64,000 bases of DNA from Solirubrobacter taibaiensis (GTDB lineage Bacteria; Actinomycetota; Thermoleophilia; Solirubrobacterales; Solirubrobacteraceae), in assembly GCA_027587225.1 (NCBI GenBank), contig JAPDDQ010000009.1, positions 1-64,000 on the forward strand. The letters run 5' to 3'. How positions within the stretch are numbered: position 1 is the first letter of the stretch; each line of letters starts with the position of its first letter. Shown in pieces: positions 1 through 8,937 of the stretch. The notes beneath the pieces are model-generated. The model did no database searches, was not told the DNA's origin, and worked only from the letters and a program-made list of their open reading frames with translations. The translations under genes and the position numbers were made by a program.

Positions 1-2
1 TC

Positions 3-815
3 CGACTTCCGCGGCGGCCGCGCTCCCCGCGCGCGCAGCCCGGCCCCGGCGGCCGCCAGGCCCCACCGCCCACGCCGGTGCCCACGACCCAGATCGACCT
101 CCAGCTCATCCCGGACCTGCGCGCCGGTCGCGTCGGCTGGTGCGTGGACGTATCGATCCAAGCGGCCGGAATGTCCGCCGGCCACCGCGGCTGCACGCCC
201 GCCGGCCCGGCCGGGACGATGGTGATCTCCACCGGCGGCCTACCCGGCACCGTCGGCGCGGGCTACGCGATCGTCGACGAGGCCGTGACCGAGATCCGGC
301 TCAGCGACGGCCGCCGGATAACGCCCGAGGTCGACCCGGACATCCCGCCCCAGTGGCGCTCGGCGAGCTGGCCCGTCAATGGCGCACTGCCCACGTTCAC
401 GTTGCACGACTTCGCGGGCGCCGAGCTCCCGCCGATCCGCACCGCGCCGCTCGACCCGCTCCGCACGCGCCGCGTGTCCGCGGCGAACCCGCCGCGGCGG
501 CGCTGCGCGATGCGGGCCAGCGGGAACCTCCGCGCGACCTCCGCGCGGCTGGTGACGCGAACGATCGGCGCGCAGGACGCCGTCGACCCGTCGTACGTGG
601 CGTGCGCCTCGACCGTCTACCGCATCGGCGAGAGCCGGTTGCGCGCCTCGGTGTTGCTCGACGCCCGTTCTCCTGCCGCGATCGCGCCGGACCTCCCATC
701 CGTCGGCGGCGCCATGAGCGTGCGCCGCGACGGCCGCGGGCTGCTGGCGGTGTACGGCGGGACCGCGGCACAGCGCGAACGCGTCCTGCAGGCGCTGACG
801 GTCCGGGGGCCCTAG
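3..815 (+). CDS. Uncharacterised protein, 5' end outside window
   Basis: The reading frame is already open at the window edge, so the true start probably lies upstream; the first in-window start codon is the GTG at 78. The visible part of about 270 residues opens with an Ala/Pro/Arg-rich stretch and continues as a mixed beta-rich sequence with four cysteines spread along it. I recognise no catalytic motif, and no membrane segment is seen in the visible part. It ends in a 4-bp tail-to-tail overlap with the anti-sigma-like gene on the other strand. Function unknown. Confidence 0.6.
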   Translation, partial: RLPRRPRSPRAQPGPGGRQAPPPTPVPTTQIDLQLIPDLRAGRVGWCVDVSIQAAGMSAGHRGCTPAGPAGTMVISTGGLPGTVGAGYAIVDEAVTEIRLSDGRRITPEVDPDIPPQWRSASWPVNGALPTFTLHDFAGAELPPIRTAPLDPLRTRRVSAANPPRRRCAMRASGNLRATSARLVTRTIGAQDAVDPSYVACASTVYRIGESRLRASVLLDARSPAAIAPDLPSVGGAMSVRRDGRGLLAVYGGTAAQRERVLQALTVRGP

Positions 816-1171
816 GCCACTTCGAACCAGACGCGCGAGTCGTCGCTGCCGACGCCCCACGAGTCTGAGAGCTGATCCACGAACCGCAGGCCCCAGCCGC
901 CGCGCTCAGGGCGCGGCTCGGCCTTGACGATCTGAGCGCCGATGCCCTCGTCGAAGACCTCGGCGCGCATGCCGGTCTCATCCGAGTGCACGGTGAGCTG
1001 AATCCGACCGGCGCCGTGGCGGCACGCGTTGGAGACGAGCTCGGACACCATCAGGTTCGCTGACTTGAGCCGTTCGGAGGGCAGTCCCGCGCCGTGCGCG
1101 GTGACGATGAGCCGGGCAATGCCGGCGGAGCGCGCCCCCCGGGGCAGCTCCAGCGTGGTGGTCCCTGCCAT
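812..1171 (-). CDS. RsbW-like anti-sigma factor serine kinase (HATPase_c_2)
   Basis: This 119-residue protein is almost entirely one GHKL-type ATP-binding domain. The N box reads LMVSELVSNACRHG (about residues 41-54), the G1 box is FDEGIGA, and the G2-like segment GGWGLRFVDQLSDSWG is near the C terminus. Such stand-alone domains phosphorylate anti-sigma antagonists or bind sigma factors. An AGGAG Shine-Dalgarno lies just before the ATG. The gene is divergent from the dgcA-like gene with only 23 bp between start codons, so the two promoters must overlap coding sequence. No cognate sigma factor or STAS antagonist lies nearby, so the target is unknown. Confidence 0.82.
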   Translation of the reverse strand: MAGTTTLELPRGARSAGIARLIVTAHGAGLPSERLKSANLMVSELVSNACRHGAGRIQLTVHSDETGMRAEVFDEGIGAQIVKAEPRPERGGWGLRFVDQLSDSWGVGSDDSRVWFEVA

Positions 1172-1194
1172 GAGTCTCCTGCGAGCATACGCCG

Positions 1195-2205
1195 ATGCGC
1201 GCGAGTCCGCACCAACTTTTGCTGAGAGAGACGTTCCAGATCGCCCGTGGTGCCGCCGACGAGGAGACCGTCGTGGTCGCCGAGATCGAGCGGGACGGGA
1301 TCACGGCCCGCGGCGAGGGCGCCCCGGTCGACTACTGGGGCGAGACGGCCGACACGATCATCGCGGCGATCGAGGCCGAGGGCGAAGCGCTCCTCGGCGA
1401 CGACCTGTTCGCGGGCGAGGCGATCTCCCACCGGCTGGAGGAGTGGGACGGCCCGCAGGGCGCGAAGATGGCGCTGGACGGGCTCGTCTACGACTGGGTC
1501 GGCAAGCGCGTCGGCCGGCCGGTGTGGCAGCTGCTCGGCGCGGACGGCGTGACGCCGCCGACCTCCTACACGATCGGGATCGACACGGTCGAGGGGACGG
1601 CGGACAAGACACGCCGCGCCACCGGCTACGAGGTGCTCAAGATCAAGGTCGGCGGGCCGGGCGACGTCGAACGCCTGCGCGCCGTGCGGGCGGAGACGGA
1701 CGCGCGGCTGCGCATCGACGGCAACGAGGGCTGGTCGCTGGAGACGGCGCAAGCGCTCACCCCGGAGCTGGTCGAGCTCGGCGTGGAGTTCGTCGAGCAG
1801 CCCTTCCCGGCCGACGACATCGAGGCCTTCCTCGCGTACCGGGACCTGGATCTCCGGCTGCCGGTGCTGATCGACGAGGGCTGCCGCGACCTGGGCAGCG
1901 TCGCCGGCATCGCCGAGTACGCGGACGGGATCGTGATCAAGCTCTCCAAGTGCGGCGGGATCCGCGAGGCGCTGCGGATGATCCACGCAGCGCGCGCCCT
2001 GGGGCTGAAGGTCATGCTGGGGTGCATGATCGAGTCGGAGCTGGGGATCGCGCAGGCCGCGCAGCTGGGGTCGCTCGTGGACTACATCGATCTCGACGGC
2101 CACCTGCTGATCTCGTCGCAGCCGTTCTCGGGGCTGGGCCTGACCGATGGCCGGCTGGTGCTGTCGGAGCGCCCGGGTCTGGGCGTGGAGCCGACCGATG
2201 GCTGA
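1195..2205 (+). CDS. dgcA: Enolase-superfamily racemase: N-acetyl-D-Glu racemase DgcA / dipeptide epimerase family
   Basis: The 336-residue protein has the full catalytic set of the muconate-lactonising/dipeptide-epimerase subgroup: KIK (Lys149, Lys151), metal ligands Asp175 (RIDGNEGW), Glu201 (VEQP) and Asp227 (DEG), and the opposing Lys in KLSK (249/252). These enzymes abstract an alpha proton to invert an amino-acid centre. The family includes L-Ala-D/L-Glu epimerases and DgcA. The DUF1611 gene directly downstream, overlapping by 8 bp, favours DgcA, which converts N-acetyl-D-glutamate to the L form. The exact substrate cannot be read from motifs alone. First gene of a four-gene coupled cluster. 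Confidence 0.8.
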   Translation: MRASPHQLLLRETFQIARGAADEETVVVAEIERDGITARGEGAPVDYWGETADTIIAAIEAEGEALLGDDLFAGEAISHRLEEWDGPQGAKMALDGLVYDWVGKRVGRPVWQLLGADGVTPPTSYTIGIDTVEGTADKTRRATGYEVLKIKVGGPGDVERLRAVRAETDARLRIDGNEGWSLETAQALTPELVELGVEFVEQPFPADDIEAFLAYRDLDLRLPVLIDEGCRDLGSVAGIAEYADGIVIKLSKCGGIREALRMIHAARALGLKVMLGCMIESELGIAQAAQLGSLVDYIDLDGHLLISSQPFSGLGLTDGRLVLSERPGLGVEPTDG

Positions 2206-3229
2206 TCGGCTCGCGCTGTTCACCGGCGGCCAGTTCGCCATCTCCCACGCCAAGACGGCGCACGGGATCCTGCGTTACGGCGAGCGCGACGTCATCTGCG
2301 TCGTGGACTCGGAGTCGGCGGGCACGACGGCCGAGCAGGTCGTGCCGTACGCGCGCCGGCCGGTTCCGATCGTGGAAAGTGTGACGGCGGCGTCCCAGCT
2401 CGGCGCGAACGTGCTCGTGATCGGGGTTGCGCCGTTCGGCGGCGCGCTGACCGACGAGTGGCGCGTGGCCCTGCTGGAGGCGATCGAGGCCGGGATGAGC
2501 TTGGAAGCGGGGCTGCACACCGTGCTCTCCGAAGATCCCGAGCTGTCCGCGGCGGCCGCGGCCGCCGGAGTGGAGCTGCGAGACCTGCGCGCGTCGCCGC
2601 CGGGGCTGAGCGTGCCGCCGCCGGACCGGCCGGACGCGACCGTCGTGCACACGGTCGGGTCCGACTGCGCGATCGGCAAGATGTCGGTGACGCTGGAGCT
2701 GGACGCGGCCGCACGGGCGCGCGGGATGGAGTCCGCGTTCGTCGCCACCGGGCAGACCGGGATCGCCATCTCCGGGTGGGGGATCGCGGTCGATCACGTC
2801 ATCTCCGACTTCGTCGCGGGCGCGGCGTCCAAGCTCGTGCACGACGGTGCGCAGCGGGCGCCCTTGCTGTTCGTCGAAGGGCAGGGATCGCTTGGGCACC
2901 CCGCGTACTCCGGCGTGACCCTGGGCCTGCTCCACGGCTCCAAGCCGGACATCCTGGTGCTCTGCCACCGGGCGGGCTCGACCGACATCGACGACTACCC
3001 GGGCGTCGCCATCCGGCCGCTGCCCGAGCTGATTCAGACGTACGAGGCCGCCACTTCCTGGGTAGGCCATCCAGCGAAGGTGCGGGCGATCGCCGTCAAC
3101 ACGCGCGGGCTGGACGACGCCGCCGCGCAGGAGGAGCTCGCGCGCGTGAGCGCGGAGACCGGGCTGCCGGCCAGTGACCCCGTGCGCTTCGGGGGTGACG
3201 TCCTGCTGGACGCGCTGGGCCTCTCGTGA
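2198..3229 (+). CDS. dgcN: DUF1611 protein, DgcN-like D-glutamate N-acetyltransferase
   Basis: The ATG at 2198 (MADRLALFTGGQF) was chosen because it gives an 8-bp overlap with dgcA and matches the usual family N terminus. The 343-residue product has the DUF1611 layout: an N-terminal Rossmann-like domain (about 1-135) and a C-terminal P-loop-like domain with VGSDCAIGKMSVTLEL and later FVEGQGSL and LCHRAGSTDIDDYP. DUF1611 proteins next to dgcA-type racemases have been shown to acetylate D-glutamate in marine bacteria and archaea. Transfer of that role here rests on family and neighbourhood. It overlaps the next gene by 4 bp. Confidence 0.78.
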   Translation: MADRLALFTGGQFAISHAKTAHGILRYGERDVICVVDSESAGTTAEQVVPYARRPVPIVESVTAASQLGANVLVIGVAPFGGALTDEWRVALLEAIEAGMSLEAGLHTVLSEDPELSAAAAAAGVELRDLRASPPGLSVPPPDRPDATVVHTVGSDCAIGKMSVTLELDAAARARGMESAFVATGQTGIAISGWGIAVDHVISDFVAGAASKLVHDGAQRAPLLFVEGQGSLGHPAYSGVTLGLLHGSKPDILVLCHRAGSTDIDDYPGVAIRPLPELIQTYEAATSWVGHPAKVRAIAVNTRGLDDAAAQEELARVSAETGLPASDPVRFGGDVLLDALGLS

Positions 3230-6021
3230 GCGCGCCCGTCGCCGCCGATGTCCACATCGCGCTGCGCGACGGCTCCACCGCGCACGTCCGCCCGGTCGTA
3301 CCCGCGGACGCGCCCGCCCTCCGGACGTTCCTCGAGCACCTCAGCGACAACTCCCGCTGGCTGCGGTTCTTCTCGCTCGGCGTGAACCTCGACAAGGCCG
3401 CCGAGCGCGCGGCCGCCGGCGACCGGCCCGAGGGCTACGGGTTGATCGTCACGACGGGCGCGGAGGAGCGGGTCGTCGCGCACGCGGTGTTCGAGATGGA
3501 GCGGCCCGACCGGGCCGAGGTGGCGTTCGCGGTCGCGGACGAGATGCAGGGCCGCGGGCTCGCGACGGTGCTGATCGCGCACCTGGCGCAGGTGGCTTCC
3601 GCACGGGGCGTGACGACGTTCACCGCGGTCGTCCTGCCCGAGAACCGGCGCATGATCAGCGTGTTCCGCGAGTCCGGGTTCCCGGTCGAGGTGCGGGCTT
3701 CGCCGGACGGGATCGAGATCATGTTCCCGACCGAGCTGGGCGCGGACGCGCGGCGGCGCTTCGAGGACCGCGACCGGGTGGCGGCGGTGGCCGCGGTGGA
3801 ACGCGTGCTGCGGCCACGGTCGGTGGCGGTGGTGGGCGCGTCGCGGCGGCCCGACAGCTTCGGCGGCGCGGCCTTCCGCCACATCCTCGCCAACGACTTC
3901 CGCGGGGAGCTGCACGCCGTCAATCCGAACGCCGAGTTCGTCGGGTCCCGGCGGGCGTTGCCGCGTGTGTCAGAAGGCGTCGATCTCGCGATCGTGGCGG
4001 TGCCCGCGAGCGCCGTGCCGGGGGTGGCCCGCGAGTGCGCCGCCGCGGGCGTCTCCGCGCTGGTGGTCATCACCGCCGGGTTCGCCGAGGCCGGTGCCGA
4101 GGGCGCGGCGCGGCTGGCCGAGTTGCTGGACGTGTGCCGCGCGAGCGGGATGCGGCTCGTCGGCCCGAACTGCATGGGCGTGGTGAACACGTCGCCCGAC
4201 GTGTCTTTGACGGCCACGTTCGCGCGGGCCGACGTGCCTGCGGGGTCGATCGGGTTCGTGTCGCAGTCCGGTGCGTTCGGGGCGGCGGCGATCGACGGCG
4301 CGTCGCGCCGCGGGATCGGGCTGAGCGCGTTCGTGTCGCTGGGCGACAAGGCCGATCTGTCCTCCAACGACCTGTTGCAGTATTGGGAGCAGGACCCGGC
4401 GACGCAGGTCGTCGCCCTGTATCTGGAGTCGTTCGGCAACCCGCGCAAGTTCGGCCGCGTCGCGCGGCGCGTGGCGCGCGCGAAGCCCGTCCTGGCGGTC
4501 AAGGCGGGGCGGACTTCGGCCGGTGCCCGGGCAGCGTCCTCCCATACGGGCGCGTTGATCGCGGCGTCGGACTCGACCGTCGACGCGCTGTTCGCGAGCG
4601 CCGGCGTGATCCGCTGCGACGGGCTGGACGATCTGCTGGACGCGGCCGCCGTGATGTCCGAGCAGCCGCTGCCGACCGGGAGCGGCGTGGCGATCATCGC
4701 CAACGCGCGCGGTCCGCTGGTCGTCTGTGCCGACGCGTGCACCGACTCCGGCCTCAACGTCGCGACCTTGAGCGAGGAGACGCAGCGGGCGCTGTCCGAG
4801 CGGCTGCCGGCGACGTCCGTCGTCGCCGGCCCGGTCCAGCTGGTCGCTTCCGAGTCGCCCGAGACCTTCGCCGCGGTCGCCGAGCTCGTCGCCGCCGACC
4901 CGTGCGTCGACGCCGTGATCGCGATCTTCGTCGAGCACATCGCCACGGGCGCCGACGACGTCGCGGCCGCCCTCGCCGGCCTGTCCTTGCCGATCCCACT
5001 GCTCACGGTGTTCATGACGCCGGGCAACCTCCCGGTCGTCCTGCGCCGCGGCGCGACCGGCCGCCGCGCGACCGACACGTCCTCGGACACACCCCCGCGG
5101 CCGGGGGCACGCCTCGCGGCGGCCGTGGCCCGCTTCACGGGCACGGCCACTCCACCTGCCCTCAAAGAGGAGGAAGTGGAGGGCCGCAAGATCCCGACTT
5201 TCCGCGCCCCCGAGCGGGCCGCCCGGGCGCTCGGACGCGCCGCCGCCTACGCCCGTTGGCGCGCGACCCCGGTGACCGAGCCGCCGCAGCTCGACGACGT
5301 CGACCCTGGCGAGGCGGCCGCGATTCTCGCCGGCGCCCTCGCGCGCGGCGGCGGATGGCTGCGGCCGGACGAGGTCGAGGCGCTGCTCGCCGCCTACGGG
5401 ATCGCCTTGGTCGAGCAGCGCCGGGTCTCCTCGGTCGCGGCCGCCGCGAAGGCCGCCGCCGAGCTCGGTGGGGACGTGGCGCTCAAGGGCATCGCACCCG
5501 GCATCGTGCACAAGGCGCAGGCCGGCGCGGTGCGGCTCGGCCTGGCCGGCCCGACGGCCGCCAAGCGTGCGGCGCAGGAGATCGCGACGCAGCTCGAAGC
5601 GGCCGGGACGCCCGCGGCCGAGTTCCTCGTCCAGCGGATGGCGGACCCCGGCGTCGAGATGCTCGTCGGCGTGCTGGCGGACGAGCGGTTCGGGCCGGTG
5701 GTGGCCTGCGGCGCGGGCGGCGGCACCGCCGAGGTGCTCGGCGACGTGCAGGTCCGGCTGGCGCCGCTCGCCCGGGAGGACGCGCTTGACATGATCTCCC
5801 GTCTGCGCTCCCTGGCTCTCCTGCACCGTGCCGGCGCCGACGTCGAGCCGCTCGCGGACATCGTCGTGCGCATCGGCGCGCTCGCGGACGCCCACCTCGC
5901 GATCGCCGAGCTGGATCTGAACCCGGTGATGGTCTCCGCCGAAGGCGCCGCGGTGGTCGACGCGCGCGTTCGCGTCGCGCCGCCCGCCATCCAGCCCGTG
6001 TTCCCGGCGGTCGGGCGGTGA
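3226..6021 (+). CDS. GNAT acetyltransferase fused to ADP-forming acetate--CoA ligase-like protein
   Basis: GTG start inside the stop of dgcN (4-bp overlap). Order in the 931-residue chain: GNAT acetyltransferase (about 15-165, acetyl-CoA loop around DEMQGRGLATVLI), CoA-binding Rossmann domain (about 185-310, VAVVGASRRPDSFGG), the two succinyl-CoA-synthetase-like flavodoxin domains, with phosphohistidine loop SSHTGAL near His440, and a C-terminal ATP-grasp (about 700-915). This matches Pat/PatZ-type protein lysine acetyltransferases, in the actinobacterial order with GNAT first. In Pat enzymes the ligase part is usually inactive and regulatory; here the His loop is retained, so acid-thiol ligation is still possible. 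Confidence 0.85.
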   Translation: MSAPVAADVHIALRDGSTAHVRPVVPADAPALRTFLEHLSDNSRWLRFFSLGVNLDKAAERAAAGDRPEGYGLIVTTGAEERVVAHAVFEMERPDRAEVAFAVADEMQGRGLATVLIAHLAQVASARGVTTFTAVVLPENRRMISVFRESGFPVEVRASPDGIEIMFPTELGADARRRFEDRDRVAAVAAVERVLRPRSVAVVGASRRPDSFGGAAFRHILANDFRGELHAVNPNAEFVGSRRALPRVSEGVDLAIVAVPASAVPGVARECAAAGVSALVVITAGFAEAGAEGAARLAELLDVCRASGMRLVGPNCMGVVNTSPDVSLTATFARADVPAGSIGFVSQSGAFGAAAIDGASRRGIGLSAFVSLGDKADLSSNDLLQYWEQDPATQVVALYLESFGNPRKFGRVARRVARAKPVLAVKAGRTSAGARAASSHTGALIAASDSTVDALFASAGVIRCDGLDDLLDAAAVMSEQPLPTGSGVAIIANARGPLVVCADACTDSGLNVATLSEETQRALSERLPATSVVAGPVQLVASESPETFAAVAELVAADPCVDAVIAIFVEHIATGADDVAAALAGLSLPIPLLTVFMTPGNLPVVLRRGATGRRATDTSSDTPPRPGARLAAAVARFTGTATPPALKEEEVEGRKIPTFRAPERAARALGRAAAYARWRATPVTEPPQLDDVDPGEAAAILAGALARGGGWLRPDEVEALLAAYGIALVEQRRVSSVAAAAKAAAELGGDVALKGIAPGIVHKAQAGAVRLGLAGPTAAKRAAQEIATQLEAAGTPAAEFLVQRMADPGVEMLVGVLADERFGPVVACGAGGGTAEVLGDVQVRLAPLAREDALDMISRLRSLALLHRAGADVEPLADIVVRIGALADAHLAIAELDLNPVMVSAEGAAVVDARVRVAPPAIQPVFPAVGR

Positions 6022-6713
6022 GGCGCATCGGCCTGCTCGGCGGGATGAGCTGGGAGTCGACGGCCGAGTACTACCGGCTCATCAACCAGCTGGTGGCCGA
6101 GCGACTCGGTGGCCTGCACTCGGCGGACTGCCTGCTGCGGTCGGTCGACTTCGCCGAGATCGAGGCGCTCCAGCGCGAGGGCCTGTGGTCCGAGGCCGGC
6201 GAGCGGCTGGCGCGTGAGGCCCAGAACCTGGAGGCCGCCGGAGCGGAGCTGCTCGTCCTGTGCACGAACACGATGCACAAGGTCGCGGCGGAGATCGAGA
6301 TCGCGATCACGATCCCGTTCGTCCACATCGCCGACACGACGGCGCAGGCGGTGCGTGGCGACGGCCTCGATCGCGTCGGCCTGCTCGCGACGGGCTACAC
6401 GATGGAGCAGGACTTCTACGTCGGCCGGCTGCGCACCGAGCACAACCTCGACGTGCTCGTGCCCGACCGGCCCGACCGCAAGATCGTCCACGACGTGATC
6501 TACGAGGAGCTGTGTCGCGGCGTGATCAAGGACCGCTCACGCGAGGAGTACCGCCGCATCATCGGCACGCTCGTGGAGCGCGGCGCGCAGGCCATCCTGC
6601 TCGGCTGCACCGAGATCGACCTGCTCATCAGCGGCGAGGACTCGCCCGTGCCGGTCTACGACACGACGCGCCTGCACGCCGAGCGCGCGGTCACGCTGGC
6701 GCTGGCGCCGTGA
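6018..6713 (+). CDS. Aspartate/glutamate racemase family protein
   Basis: GTG start overlapping the previous stop by 4 bp. The 231-residue protein begins RRIGLLGGMSWEST, typical of YgeA/RacX-type racemases, and has both catalytic cysteines: Cys82 in LCTNTMH and Cys197 in LLGCTEID. These cofactor-independent enzymes swap D and L forms of amino acids. As the last gene of the dgcA-dgcN cluster it supports a D-amino-acid role for the whole unit. Broad-specificity members act on Glu, Asp, Lys or Met/homoserine, so the substrate is open. The 3' end overlaps the converging MFS gene by 23 bp. Confidence 0.88.
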   Translation: MRRIGLLGGMSWESTAEYYRLINQLVAERLGGLHSADCLLRSVDFAEIEALQREGLWSEAGERLAREAQNLEAAGAELLVLCTNTMHKVAAEIEIAITIPFVHIADTTAQAVRGDGLDRVGLLATGYTMEQDFYVGRLRTEHNLDVLVPDRPDRKIVHDVIYEELCRGVIKDRSREEYRRIIGTLVERGAQAILLGCTEIDLLISGEDSPVPVYDTTRLHAERAVTLALAP

Positions 6714-8103
6714 CCGGCTGCGGCCGCGGGCGCTTGACCACGGGGATCATCAGCGCGGCCACCACGGCCAGTGCCGCCGCGATCGCGGCCACGATGAACG
6801 CGTCGGTGTAGGCCGCCTCGGTGGGGATCGGCGGGGTGCCGATCGTCTGCGTCGTCAGCAGCGTGGCCACGAGCTGGGCGCCGAGCGCGCCGCCGAGCGA
6901 GCGCATGATCGTGTTGATGCCGGTGGCGACGCCGACCTCCTCGCGCGGGACCGCCTCAACCACCAGGTTGGCCATCGCCGAGAACGAGAAGCCGATGCCG
7001 ATGCCGAGCAGGACGCCGCCGAAGGCGATCTGCCACACCTCGTCGTGCGCCACCGCGTAGAAGGCGAACGCGAGCGCACCGAACCCCGCGCCGAGCACGA
7101 GCGGCAGGCGCGAGTTGGCCCGCACCGCGATCCGGCCCGCCCACGGACCGGCGACGAGCATGATCAGCGTGCTCGGCAGCATCAGCAGGCCCGCGCCGGT
7201 GACCGACGTGCCGAAGCCGTAGCCCGTTGATTCCGGCGTCTGCGCGAGCTGCGGGATCAGCAGGAACGAGGCGAACATGGAGAAGCCGATCAGCACCGCG
7301 GTGATGTTCGTCATCAGCACCGGGCGGCGACGGAGCACGCGCATGTCCACGAGCGGCTGCGGGATCTTCGTCTCCACCCAGCCCCAGAAGACGGCCATGG
7401 CGAGACCGCCGAGGATGAGCGCGAGGGTCCGGGGGTCGCCCCAACCCCAGGCGTTGGCCTTCGAGAGGCCGTACAGCAGCGAGGCGAGCGAGACGCTCAG
7501 CAACGCCGCGCCGAGCCAGTCGACCTTCGCGTCCTTGCGGGTCTCCTCGCGCGGGACGTAGCGGTGGATGGCGAACGCGGCCGGCAAGGCCATCAGACCC
7601 AGCCAGAACAGCCACGACGCGTCGAGCGCTTCGACGATCAGGCCGGCGATCACGAGCCCGACGCCGCCCCCGATGCCGAACGTGGCGCTGATCCCGCCGA
7701 TCGCGGTCGACACCCGCTCGGGCGGGAAGGTCTCGCGGATGATCCCGAACGCGAGCGGGAAGATGCCGCCGCCGACGCCCTGGATGATGCGACCCAGCAC
7801 GAGCACGCCGAGCGACGGCGCGAGCGCGCACACCGCGCTGCCGGCGGCGAACGCCAGCAGCACCATCGTCAGGACCCGGCCACGTCCGAAGAGGTCACCC
7901 AGCTTGCCGACGATCGGCGTCGCCACCGCCGCCGCGAGCAGGTAGCCGGTGAGGATCCACGCAGCCGAAGTCGGCGTCGCGCCGAACTCGCGCTGGATCT
8001 CCGGCAGGGCGGGGGAGACGACCGTCTGCGAGAGCGCAAACGCCATCCCCGCCAGCAGCAGAGACAAAAAAACGACCCGGGTATGGTCCTCGCGTTGCGG
8101 CAC
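6691..8103 (-). CDS. MFS transporter, DHA2 (14-TM) drug exporter type
   Basis: GTG start. The 470-residue hydrophobic protein has about 14 membrane spans. The loop GKLGDLFGRGRVL after span 2 is the MFS motif A, and SPALPEIQREFG/AAWILTGYLLA resembles the DHA2 family of proton-driven exporters. The substrate cannot be assigned. It converges on the racemase gene. The FHA gene lies upstream on the same strand, separated by about 87 bp containing a hairpin. Confidence 0.85.
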   Translation of the reverse strand: MPQREDHTRVVFLSLLLAGMAFALSQTVVSPALPEIQREFGATPTSAAWILTGYLLAAAVATPIVGKLGDLFGRGRVLTMVLLAFAAGSAVCALAPSLGVLVLGRIIQGVGGGIFPLAFGIIRETFPPERVSTAIGGISATFGIGGGVGLVIAGLIVEALDASWLFWLGLMALPAAFAIHRYVPREETRKDAKVDWLGAALLSVSLASLLYGLSKANAWGWGDPRTLALILGGLAMAVFWGWVETKIPQPLVDMRVLRRRPVLMTNITAVLIGFSMFASFLLIPQLAQTPESTGYGFGTSVTGAGLLMLPSTLIMLVAGPWAGRIAVRANSRLPLVLGAGFGALAFAFYAVAHDEVWQIAFGGVLLGIGIGFSFSAMANLVVEAVPREEVGVATGINTIMRSLGGALGAQLVATLLTTQTIGTPPIPTEAAYTDAFIVAAIAAALAVVAALMIPVVKRPRPQPVTAPAPA

Positions 8104-8141
8104 GAGGACGAAGCTTAGATGCCGAAATGGACGCTCCGGTC

Positions 8142-8175
8142 CGAACCCCCCGACCGTCTGGTTCGAGGGGGTTCG
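8142..8175 (-). terminator. Possible hairpin terminator after FHA gene
   Basis: Nine-bp arms CGAACCCCC (8142-8150) and GGGGGTTCG (8167-8175) flank a 16-nt loop, 16 bp past the FHA stop codon. No T-run follows, so this may instead be a regulatory hairpin in the MFS leader. Confidence 0.35.
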
Positions 8176-8190
8176 AACATGAGAGCGGCT

Positions 8191-8601
8191 TTAGCTTCGT
8201 TCGACGTAGCGCAGCGTCACGTGGCCGACCAGGACGACATCGCCGTCCTTGAGCTCGGCCTCGGAGACGCGTACGCCATTGACCTGCACGCCATTGAGGC
8301 TGCGGTCGTCGAGGATCACGGTGGACTCCCCGCGCTTGGTGATCAGCGCGTGCCGACGAGACACAGAAGCGTCGTCGAGCAAAATGTCAGCCGCAGGACT
8401 ACGGCCGATGTGCATGTTCTCCGCGGCCAGGAGGAACAGGAGGATGTCCTCGCCGTCTTCCATGGCCAGGTACCGCCCGGGGGCGATCCGAGGCAGGGTC
8501 AGGGACACGCGTCTCCGTTCCTGCTCTTCGAGGCGCGGCAGGGTGCCGGTCTCTTGTGTCGGCGCTTCAGTTTGCTGCGGTCGAGGGGCGGCGATGGCCA
8601 C
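8191..8601 (-). CDS. FHA domain protein
   Basis: An FHA phosphothreonine-binding domain fills about residues 50-134 of this 136-residue protein: the key GRSPAADILLDDASVSRRHA core (Gly-Arg, Ser-Arg-Arg-His) is intact, followed by LNGVQVNG. The first 40 residues are charged and probably disordered. I start at the GTG at 8601 because GGAGG sits 7 nt upstream; a TTG two codons earlier would leave only 1 nt. FHA domains read Thr phosphorylation by Ser/Thr kinases. No kinase lies nearby, so the partner is unknown. Single-gene unit. Confidence 0.85.
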   Translation of the reverse strand: MAIAAPRPQQTEAPTQETGTLPRLEEQERRRVSLTLPRIAPGRYLAMEDGEDILLFLLAAENMHIGRSPAADILLDDASVSRRHALITKRGESTVILDDRSLNGVQVNGVRVSEAELKDGDVVLVGHVTLRYVERS

Positions 8602-8811
8602 GGGCAAACCTCCGGTGGACGGGCGTGGTCAGGGCCTTGCGAGACACATTGTCGCCATGAGTTCTCAAGAACGAGCTAAAGATTCTTAATCACCGCATCT
8701 GAACGTGCGCCGGTTCGTTCTCACGCGAGCTGGATACCTCTCCTCGGACCGGTTCGAAACCAGTTTTGCGCCGAACCCCCGACGGGTCGCTATCCTTCCC
8801 GATCCCAGCTC

Positions 8812-8896
8812 GCGGCTGTGGTGAAATTGGTATACACGCAGGCTTCAGGTGCCTGTGGGCTTTACGCCCGTGGAGGTTCGAGTCCTCTCAGCCGCA
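8812..8896 (+). tRNA. trnL: tRNA-Leu (anticodon CAG)
   Basis: The acceptor stem pairs GCGGCTG (8812-8818) with CAGCCGC (8889-8895), discriminator A at 8896, no encoded CCA. Anticodon stem CAGGC/GCCTG encloses TTCAGGT, giving CAG at 8846-8848. A long variable arm (GGGC/GCCC) marks a class II tRNA, and the T arm has GTTCGAGTC. A TATCCT box about 15 nt upstream could be its -10. Confidence 0.96.
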
Positions 8897-8937
8897 CTCT
8901 CGAAACCCGCTGCTAAGGTGAGTTTTCGAGTTGTCGC

